NCBI GenBank assembly: GCA_013205245.1
Contig: JABMNH010000016.1
Coordinates: 1-64,000, forward strand
Direction of reading: 5' to 3'
Length of the DNA stretch: 64,000 nucleotides
Source of the DNA: Flavobacteriales bacterium
Lineage (GTDB): Bacteria > Bacteroidota > Bacteroidia > Flavobacteriales > Flavobacteriaceae
Shown here: positions 51,921-59,433 of the stretch, in pieces
How the letters are laid out: each line of letters opens with the position of its first letter
Position numbering within the stretch: position 1 is the first letter of the stretch
Translations under genes and position numbers: made by a program
Notes under the pieces: generated by a model
Told to the model about the DNA's origin: nothing
Seen by the model: the letters and a program-made list of their open reading frames with translations, nothing else
Database searches by the model: none

Positions 51921-52888
51921 ATACACAATATCATACAGTAAAAAACTTTCAGCTAGAATCGGGTGACATCTTGCCCGAACTCAAAATCGCCTATCATACT
52001 TTTGGTGTACAAAATGCCAATCAAGACAATGTGGTGTGGGCATTTCATGCGCTAAGTGCCAATTCTAATGTCTTAGATTGGTGGCCGGGTTTGTTTGGCG
52101 AAAACGATTATTTTAATCCCGAAAAACATTTTATAATTTGTGCCAACGTGATAGGTTCGCCTTATGGAAGTTCTGCGCCAACCGATTTAAATTTTCCTTT
52201 TTTCACCTTGCGGGATGTTGCTAAAGCACATTTGGCTTTGGCCGAAACGCTCAAAATAAATTGTATTGAAGTGGCTATCGGCGGTTCTTTTGGTGGCAAT
52301 CAGGCTTTAGAATTTGCCTATGATTTTACAGGGACTATTAAAAATCTTATTTTATTGGTATCCACTGCCGAAGAATCGGCATGGGGCATTGCCATCCATC
52401 AAGCACAGCGTATGGCATTACAAGCCGATGCCAGTTTTGGCGAAATAAAAGGTGGTAAACAAGGCCTTAAAGCAGCGCGTGCCATTGCCATGTTGACGTA
52501 CAGAACACAAAAATCGTATCAAGATACCCAAACAGATACAGAAGAAAAGGTTTCTGATTTTAAAGCAGCATCGTATATTCAGTATCAGGGCGATAAATTT
52601 GAAAGACGTTTTGATGCCTTGTCGTATTATTATTTGAGTAAATGTTTAGACTCTCATGCTATTGGACGTGGCAGAGGCGGTGTAGAAAAAGCCTTGTCGC
52701 AACTTAAACAACGCTGTCTTTTAATAGGTATAGATTCCGATTTGTTGATAGAACCACATCAGCAAAAATTTATGGCGCGCTATATGCCAAATTCGGTTTA
52801 TAAAGAAATACATTCAGATTTTGGGCACGATGGTTTTTTAATAGAAACCAAAGACATTACCAAACTCATCAATGATTTTTTAGACTAA
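51917..52888 (+). CDS. Homoserine O-acetyltransferase-like alpha/beta hydrolase
   Basis: HALSANSNVLDWW, IGGSFGGNQALEFAY, SDFGHDGFLIE. Confidence 0.85.
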   Translation: MNTQYHTVKNFQLESGDILPELKIAYHTFGVQNANQDNVVWAFHALSANSNVLDWWPGLFGENDYFNPEKHFIICANVIGSPYGSSAPTDLNFPFFTLRDVAKAHLALAETLKINCIEVAIGGSFGGNQALEFAYDFTGTIKNLILLVSTAEESAWGIAIHQAQRMALQADASFGEIKGGKQGLKAARAIAMLTYRTQKSYQDTQTDTEEKVSDFKAASYIQYQGDKFERRFDALSYYYLSKCLDSHAIGRGRGGVEKALSQLKQRCLLIGIDSDLLIEPHQQKFMARYMPNSVYKEIHSDFGHDGFLIETKDITKLINDFLD

Positions 52889-53035
52889 ACAGCATCTTAT
52901 TTACATACATTTCTGCCACTATGTCATTTTTTTATAAATGATTTCTGACAATTCTCTGCATTTAATACGATGGCATAAAGATTGTCATTACAGAATCAGT
53001 TAAAAAACAGAAATTAAAAATTAAATTATAACATT

Positions 53036-54937
53036 ATGAGTAAAATAATAGGAATTGACTTAGGTACAACCAACTCTTGCGTTGCAGTTATGGAAGGTAA
53101 TGAGCCAGTAGTTATACCTAACGCAGAAGGAAAAAGAACAACCCCGTCAATAGTAGGTTTTATAGAAGGTGGCGAACGTAAAGTAGGAGATCCTGCAAAA
53201 CGTCAATCCATTACAAATCCAATAAACACGGTTTATTCTATCAAACGTTTTATGGGGAACAAGTATTCTGAAGATCTTGAAGAAATTGCACGTGTACCTT
53301 ATAAAGTGGTTAAAGGAGATAACAACACACCTCGTGTAGATATTGATGGCCGTTTATATTCGCCTCAAGAAATATCAGCAATGGTACTTCAGAAAATGAA
53401 AAAAACTGCCGAAGATTATTTAGGTCACGATGTAACCGAAGCGGTTATTACTGTGCCTGCTTATTTTAACGATGCGCAACGTCAAGCAACCAAAGAAGCT
53501 GGCGAAATTGCTGGATTAAAAGTGAGTAGAATCATTAACGAACCTACAGCTGCAGCGTTGGCTTATGGTATCGATAAAAAAGGAAAAGATGAAAAAATTG
53601 CTGTGTACGATTTAGGTGGTGGTACTTTTGATATCTCTATTCTTGAAGTTGGCGATGGCGTTTTTGAAGTGCTTTCTACAAATGGGGACACCCATTTAGG
53701 TGGTGACGATTTTGACCAAGTTATTATAGATTGGTTAGCTAACGATTTTAATAAAGAAGAAGGTATTGATTTACGTAAAGACCCAATGGCTTTACAACGT
53801 TTAAAAGAAGCTGCCGAAAAAGCAAAAATTGAATTATCATCAAGCACACAAACAGAAATAAATTTACCTTATGTAACAGCTACAGCTAGTGGTCCAAAAC
53901 ACTTGGTAAAAACATTGACACGTGCAAATTTTGAAAAATTAGCCGATAGCTTAATCAAACGCTCAATGGAGCCAGTTAAAAAAGCATTAAAAGATGCTGA
54001 TTTAAGCATAGGCGATATCGACGAAATAATTTTGGTAGGTGGATCAACCCGCATGCCAGTTATTCAAGAAGTGGTTAAAAAATTCTTTAACAAAGAGCCT
54101 CATAAAGGTGTAAATCCTGATGAAGTTGTAGCTATTGGAGCTGCCATTCAAGGTGGTGTTTTATCTGGCGATGTTAAAGATGTATTGCTTTTAGATGTAA
54201 CGCCTTTGTCTTTAGGTATCGAAACTATGGGTAATGTGATGACAAAATTAATTGAGTCTAACACAACCATCCCAACTAAAAAATCGCAGGTATTTTCTAC
54301 TGCTGTAGACAACCAACCATCTGTAGAAATTCATGTTTTGCAAGGTGAGCGTGCCATGGCAAAAGACAATAAAACCATTGGTAAATTCCATTTAGATGGC
54401 TTGCCACCAGCACAAAGAGGTGTCCCTCAAATCGAAGTGACATTTGATATTGATGCAAATGGTCTTATTAAAGTGTCGGCTTTAGATAAAGCAACTAATA
54501 AATTGCAAGAAATCCGTATTGAAGCGTCTTCTGGTTTAACCGAAGAAGAAATCAAAAAGATGAAAGCTGAAGCTGAAGCTAACGCTGACGCGGATAAAAA
54601 AGCAAGAGAAACTGCTGATAAAATTAATGCTGCCGATGGTATGATTTTCCAAACCGAAAAACAATTGAAAGAATTTGGTGAAAAATTATCTGATGATAAG
54701 AAAAAACCAATTGAAGATGCTTTAGAAGTTTTGAAAAAAGCCCACGAATCGAAAGATTTAGCAGAAATTGACACAGCTATGGAAGTTATTAACGAAGCTT
54801 GGAAAAATGCTTCGGAAGAAATGTACAAAGCAGAGCAACCAGAAGGTGGCGCAGATGCAGGGGCAGGAGAACCAGCACAAGAGGCTGGTACTGCAGACGA
54901 TGCTGTAGAAGATGTTGACTTTGAAGAAGTAAAATAA
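53036..54937 (+). CDS. dnaK: Molecular chaperone DnaK
   Basis: [39 protein letters not shown]. Confidence 0.98.
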   Translation: MSKIIGIDLGTTNSCVAVMEGNEPVVIPNAEGKRTTPSIVGFIEGGERKVGDPAKRQSITNPINTVYSIKRFMGNKYSEDLEEIARVPYKVVKGDNNTPRVDIDGRLYSPQEISAMVLQKMKKTAEDYLGHDVTEAVITVPAYFNDAQRQATKEAGEIAGLKVSRIINEPTAAALAYGIDKKGKDEKIAVYDLGGGTFDISILEVGDGVFEVLSTNGDTHLGGDDFDQVIIDWLANDFNKEEGIDLRKDPMALQRLKEAAEKAKIELSSSTQTEINLPYVTATASGPKHLVKTLTRANFEKLADSLIKRSMEPVKKALKDADLSIGDIDEIILVGGSTRMPVIQEVVKKFFNKEPHKGVNPDEVVAIGAAIQGGVLSGDVKDVLLLDVTPLSLGIETMGNVMTKLIESNTTIPTKKSQVFSTAVDNQPSVEIHVLQGERAMAKDNKTIGKFHLDGLPPAQRGVPQIEVTFDIDANGLIKVSALDKATNKLQEIRIEASSGLTEEEIKKMKAEAEANADADKKARETADKINAADGMIFQTEKQLKEFGEKLSDDKKKPIEDALEVLKKAHESKDLAEIDTAMEVINEAWKNASEEMYKAEQPEGGADAGAGEPAQEAGTADDAVEDVDFEEVK

Positions 54938-54960
54938 GTTTACCCTTTTTCATAAATTTA

Positions 54961-54993
54961 AAAACTCAGCTCTTGTAAAAGAGCTGGGTTTTT
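54961..54993 (+). terminator. Intrinsic terminator after dnaK
   Basis: aaaactcagctctt-gtaa-aagagctgggttttt. Confidence 0.85.
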
Positions 54994-55057
54994 GCGTTGA
55001 ATTATGTTATCACCATGAGCGTCCTTTCATTTATGATAAGGATATAAATCACTTATT

Positions 55058-56182
55058 CTAAAGCCATTTTTTTCTTTTAAAATAGAGAAGCATTCCTATG
55101 GCAATAATAGCCATAAGGCCCAACATGATAAAATAGCTATATTTATAATGTAACTCTGGTAAAACGTCAAAGTTAGTGCCATAAACACCTGCTATAAATG
55201 TAAGTGGAATAAAAATAACTGAGAATACTGTTAAAAACATCATCGTATCATTAAGTTTTGTACTCATTGAAGAATGATAGATGTTTAGCTGATCTGATAA
55301 AATTTCTCGGTAACTTTCAGAAGACTCTAATACCTGTTTAAGGTTGTCTTGTAATTCTTTAAAAAAGATAGATGAACTGTCATTTATAAGCTCAGATTCT
55401 ATTTTTGATAAGGCCAAGAGCATTTCTTTTGTAGGACCAATATTTTTTCGGATAAAGTTTAATTCACGTTTGTAAAAATTTATTTTCTCAACAACATTTT
55501 TACTTGGATTCATAATAAAGTTATCCTCAATATCTTCTATCTTTTCTCCTAAAACACTCAGAATATGAATATAATTATCAATAACCACATCTAATAAAGC
55601 AAATGTTAAATAATCAATATTTGAGTTCCTAATTCTCTTTTTTGATGTTCTAATGCGTTCTCTTACGGGTTCAAAAACATCTCCTTTTTTTTCTTGAAAT
55701 GTAATTAATGCAGATTTAGTTAATATAAGACTCAAATTTTCAATAGAAATGATACCAGATTTTTCATTTAGTTGCAACATTTTAACTGAAATATAAATAC
55801 AATTTTCATATTCTTGTATTTTTGGCCGCGTTTCGGTATTCATTACATCGGCAAGAATAAGGCTGTCTAAATTAAACACTTTTGCAAGCTCTTTTATAAT
55901 ATTTATGTTGTGTAAACCATCAATATTCAACCAAGTTACAGTGTCTGAATTTTTAAATTTATTAATATCGCTAACATTTTTTATGATCTCTTCGTTTAAA
56001 TTTAGAGAATCAAAATCAATAATTCTAAGCAATACATTTTCAATTTTTTTATCTCCTCTAAAAGTTAGATCATATGGTGATAACCCAATTTCATGTTTAT
56101 GTTTTTTTATGAATCGTGCCATATTTTTCCTTTTTAAACAATTCTTTTCATCCTCACAAATATAAGACTTTATATATGACAA
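55058..56182 (-). CDS. corA: Magnesium/cobalt transporter CorA
   Basis: C-terminal TM with VYGTNFDVLPEL (CorA GxN motif), LTFIAGVYGTNF. Confidence 0.92.
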   Translation of the reverse strand: MSYIKSYICEDEKNCLKRKNMARFIKKHKHEIGLSPYDLTFRGDKKIENVLLRIIDFDSLNLNEEIIKNVSDINKFKNSDTVTWLNIDGLHNINIIKELAKVFNLDSLILADVMNTETRPKIQEYENCIYISVKMLQLNEKSGIISIENLSLILTKSALITFQEKKGDVFEPVRERIRTSKKRIRNSNIDYLTFALLDVVIDNYIHILSVLGEKIEDIEDNFIMNPSKNVVEKINFYKRELNFIRKNIGPTKEMLLALSKIESELINDSSSIFFKELQDNLKQVLESSESYREILSDQLNIYHSSMSTKLNDTMMFLTVFSVIFIPLTFIAGVYGTNFDVLPELHYKYSYFIMLGLMAIIAIGMLLYFKRKKWL

Positions 56183-56560
56183 GATTTTTTTATATTATCT
56201 AGGACGATATTTTTATCAAGCATATTTGCAATATGCCGGTAAGCACAGGCAAATTTTATTTTTTCACCTTTTACATACCATCCTTTTAAGGAAGGTAATC
56301 CATTAATATGATAATAAATAACGGTATCTGTTGTATAATTTAGATAACTATCTGTGTAGGTAGCTTTCATTTGAACACCCTCCTGTTACAGATGAGTCAA
56401 CGGCCTTCCATTCTTCATTTAATTTGGTAACCGACCTTTTATAAATAGCTTTTTGTTCTTTTACTTTATCGCCATAAGTATCGATAAAATATATTTTTGT
56501 TTTTTGAGAAAAAGAATGTTGGAATGATATTAAAAATAGAATCAGAAATATGTTTTTCAT
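56170..56560 (-). pseudogene. Small secreted protein of unknown function, frameshifted
   Basis: Signal peptide MKNIFLILFLISFQHSFSQ; the two ORFs join as VDSSVTGGVQMKATYTDSYL if one C is removed from ccc 56378-56380. Confidence 0.65.
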
Positions 56561-56658
56561 TGTTGTTGGTTATATGAAGCTATAACAAATATAAACATTT
56601 GTAAATCACAATAAGCTAAAACATAAAGTATTTACAATAAATATATTAGTTGTATCTA

Positions 56659-56751
56659 GTCTTTGCGAGCGTAGCGTGGCAATCTCTTTCAAAACAGTAA
56701 ATAATTTCATGAGATAACCACGTCATCCCGATAGCTATCGGTACTCCTCGT
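56659..56751. repeat. Palindromic intergenic repeat, interrupted at its right end by IS110
   Basis: gtctttgcgag...gtggcaatctc paired with gagataaccac...atcccgatagctatcggtactcctcgt. Confidence 0.7.
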
Positions 56752-56789
56752 ATTCTATGATTAAAACAAATAAAAAATGTTAAATTTAA

Positions 56790-57785
56790 TTAAGCTGCAT
56801 ATTTCATAATATCCACGTATGGTGTCTGACGATTTACAACAGCAAAGATTCTAGATAATAATTTATTCCTAAGAATGTTTATAGTATTCATTTTGTTTTT
56901 ACCTTCAGATACTCTTTTATAATAATAGGTTCTCATTTCTGGGTTGTAATTAATAGATGCTTTAGCACATAGATCTAATAAACTTTTTATTTTTTTATTA
57001 GCTAGATGACTTACTTTTGTTTTACCTCTTATACTTGTTCCTGACGTATTAGGGAAGGGAGCTACGCTACAATAAGAAGCAAACTGTCGCCAACTTTTAA
57101 ATTTAGTAAAGGCTTCGCTGTAGGCAATTATAAATAAAGCCGTTTGTCTGCCAACGCATTTGACACTTGTTATCAGTCTGAAAATATCTTTTAAAGTATT
57201 CTCATTATTGATAATAGTATCTAAACCCTTGTCAACTATATCAATTTGCTTTGTTAAATATTTAATCATTTTTTCTTGCGTTGGTAATAAAATTTCATTG
57301 TCTTTCTTAAGCAACACACGAGAAAATTCTTTTAGAGAAGATTTGTACCCAGCTCTTTGTTTAACTAGTCTATCTCTTAAAGAAAGAAGCCTTTTTAAGT
57401 TAATTATTTCCTCACAAGGCATTTCATATGGTTTAATCTCATCTCTTAATCGGTAACCATAAAGAGCTATTTTTGTAGCGTCTACCTTATCATCTTTACC
57501 TCTTGCAATCCCTAATGATCGTTTAATTTCAAGTCCAGAGACTAAAGCAAAAGGAAGGTTTTGTTCAGTTAAAAACACAGATAATAGATAAGAATAAATA
57601 CCTGTGTGCTCAAAGATAAATAGTGTTTCTTCTTTTGAAAATGGATTATTACAATTAACCCATTTAATTAGTTTTTTAAATCCCTTGTTTGTGTTTTCAA
57701 AGACACTAAACATTTGATTGCTGTGAATCCGAACATCAAATTTTAATTTACTGATGTCAATGCCAATAGTTTGTTTAATTCTCAT
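56790..57785 (-). CDS. IS110 family transposase
   Basis: IGIDISKLKFDV, FEHTGIYSYLL, ARGKDDKVDATKIA; C-terminal transposase_20 (SVKCVGRQTALFIIAYSEAFTKFKSWRQFASYCSVAPFPNTSGTSI). Confidence 0.95.
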   Translation of the reverse strand: MRIKQTIGIDISKLKFDVRIHSNQMFSVFENTNKGFKKLIKWVNCNNPFSKEETLFIFEHTGIYSYLLSVFLTEQNLPFALVSGLEIKRSLGIARGKDDKVDATKIALYGYRLRDEIKPYEMPCEEIINLKRLLSLRDRLVKQRAGYKSSLKEFSRVLLKKDNEILLPTQEKMIKYLTKQIDIVDKGLDTIINNENTLKDIFRLITSVKCVGRQTALFIIAYSEAFTKFKSWRQFASYCSVAPFPNTSGTSIRGKTKVSHLANKKIKSLLDLCAKASINYNPEMRTYYYKRVSEGKNKMNTINILRNKLLSRIFAVVNRQTPYVDIMKYAA

Positions 57786-57804
57786 AACTTTGTATTTAAG
57801 TTTA

Positions 57805-57967
57805 TTAAAATGGTTACTTTGACTAAAACCTTTATGAGGTATTCCGAGGGATATCGGAGCTGAAATTCTATTTGGTCCTTTGTAACCGGGTTATAAAAGA
57901 ATGGGGACTAATACGAGCGATACTTCTAAAAAAACTACGTTAAGACCTAGTTCACCCCATTCTTTTT
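57805..57967 (-). ncRNA. Candidate IS110 bridge RNA (bRNA/seekRNA)
   Basis: Noncoding end upstream of transposase; 12-bp stem aaaagaatgggg/ccccattctttt (57895-57906 / 57955-57966) with 48-nt loop, and second stem-loop closed by ggttac/gtaacc (57812-57817 / 57882-57887); loops contain matches to target and donor. Confidence 0.65.
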
Positions 57968-57975
57968 TCTTTTAA

Positions 57976-57983
57976 CAAATTTA
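57976..57983 (-). promoter_or_regulatory. Candidate Bacteroidota -7 element for bridge RNA
   Basis: Minus-strand TAAATTTG fits TAnnTTTG, about 10 nt before the 57966 stem. Confidence 0.4.
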
Positions 57984-58050
57984 AATGTTTTTTATAGTTT
58001 GCTAATCTAAAGGTTAAGACGCATTTTTTTTGATTTCCCAAAAAAAACTC

Positions 58051-58078
58051 AAAACTCATAATTCAAAACTCATAATTC
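58051..58078. repeat. Tandem duplicate of aaaactcataattc
   Basis: Two exact 14-bp copies at 58051-58064 and 58065-58078. Confidence 0.85.
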
Positions 58079-58090
58079 TTCAAGACTTTG

Positions 58091-58098
58091 TATCTTTG
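58091..58098 (+). promoter_or_regulatory. Candidate Bacteroidota -7 element
   Basis: TATCTTTG fits TAnnTTTG, 17 bp before the exonuclease ATG. Confidence 0.4.
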
Positions 58099-58114
58099 AG
58101 TTTTTAAGAAAATT

Positions 58115-58888
58115 ATGGAATTAAACTTGACAAAACCCATGGTGTTTTTCGATTTAGAAACCACTGGCGTAAATATATCTAAAGACCGCATTGTAGAAAT
58201 TGCTATTTTAAAAGTTTTGCCAAACGGCAATAAAGAAAGTAAAACGTGGTTGGTAAATCCAGAGATTGAAATCCCAAAAGAGGCTTCAGATATTCATGGC
58301 ATTACCAACGAACAAGTGGTAACTGAACCCACTTTTGCGGCACTTGCCCCACAAATTAACGATATGATTAAAGGTTGCGATTTAGCCGGATTTAATTCCA
58401 ACCGATTTGACATTCCGCTTTTAGCCGAAGAAATGTTACGCGTAGGTTTAGATTTCGATATGAAAAACAGACTGGCGGTAGATGTACAGGTTATTTTTCA
58501 TAAAAAAGAACAACGCACTTTAAGTGCGGCCTACCAGTTTTACTGTGGCAAAGATTTAGAAAATGCACACTCTGCCATGGCAGATACCACGGCTACTTAC
58601 GAAGTTCTAAAAGCACAATTAGACAAATATCCCGATTTAGAAAATGATGCTAATTTTTTAGAAGCTTATAGCCACCATAAAAAGAATGCCGATTTTGCCA
58701 ATATGATTGTTTTTGATGAAGATGACGAAGAAGCATTTAATTTTGGAAAACACAAAGGCAAAAAAGTAACCGATGTGTTCGAAAAAGAACCGGGGTATTA
58801 CAATTGGATTCAGAATGCCGACTTTCCGTTATACACCAAGAAAGTTTTAACAGCTGTTAAATTACGCAGCTTAAACACTAAAATATAA
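58115..58888 (+). CDS. 3'-5' exonuclease (DnaQ-like)
   Basis: VFFDLETTGVNISKDRIVEIAI, GFNSNRFDIPLL, HSAMADTTATYEVL. Confidence 0.92.
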   Translation: MELNLTKPMVFFDLETTGVNISKDRIVEIAILKVLPNGNKESKTWLVNPEIEIPKEASDIHGITNEQVVTEPTFAALAPQINDMIKGCDLAGFNSNRFDIPLLAEEMLRVGLDFDMKNRLAVDVQVIFHKKEQRTLSAAYQFYCGKDLENAHSAMADTTATYEVLKAQLDKYPDLENDANFLEAYSHHKKNADFANMIVFDEDDEEAFNFGKHKGKKVTDVFEKEPGYYNWIQNADFPLYTKKVLTAVKLRSLNTKI

Positions 58889-58901
58889 TAAACTTTAAAT
58901 T

Positions 58902-58930
58902 GTCACCCTGAGCGCAGTCGAAGGGTCTTA
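58902..58930. repeat. Dispersed intergenic repeat (gtcaccctgagcgcagtcgaagggtc type)
   Basis: Resembles a common flavobacterial intergenic repeat; related degenerate copy at 32518-32554. Confidence 0.55.
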
Positions 58931-58947
58931 AATATAAAATACAGATT

Positions 58948-59424
58948 ATGCTTGTCCCATTTAATACCTTACCAAAAACATCTAAAGTTTGGATCTACCA
59001 ATCTAACAATGCTTTTTCAGACAGTCAGTTACCAGTAATTAATGACTTGTTAATAAAATTTACAAATCAGTGGCAACGTCATGGCGCCGATTTAGAATCG
59101 TCTTATAAAATAGTTTATAATCAGTTTATAGTTATAGGAGTAAACGATACTGTTTCGGGTTGTTCTATTGATGCTTCGGTACATGTCATCCAAGAAATTG
59201 AGCAACGTTTTAATGTAGATTTAACCAATAAATTACAAACAGCTTTCAGAAATGGCGACAATATAAATACTGTTTCGTTAGCCGATTTTAAAAAATATGT
59301 GGCACTTGGTAAAATAAATGACCTAACAATTGTGTTTAACAATATGGCAGATTCAATAGCTGCTTTTGAAACTGAATGGGAAGTGCCTACCAATAAAAGT
59401 TGGCATAAAAAATATTTTAATTAA
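58948..59424 (+). CDS. Conserved protein of unknown function
   Basis: 158 aa open frame between exonuclease and GH3 genes, no motif recognised with certainty. Confidence 0.7.
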   Translation: MLVPFNTLPKTSKVWIYQSNNAFSDSQLPVINDLLIKFTNQWQRHGADLESSYKIVYNQFIVIGVNDTVSGCSIDASVHVIQEIEQRFNVDLTNKLQTAFRNGDNINTVSLADFKKYVALGKINDLTIVFNNMADSIAAFETEWEVPTNKSWHKKYFN

Positions 59425-59433
59425 AGCGTAGAT

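Larger units (their letters stand above)
56750..58014 (-). mobile_element. IS110-family insertion sequence
   Basis: DEDD transposase; GT dinucleotide at both proposed ends (56750-56751, 58013-58014); removing the element rebuilds ctcctcgttaagac, close to the arm end of the interrupted repeat. Confidence 0.75.
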
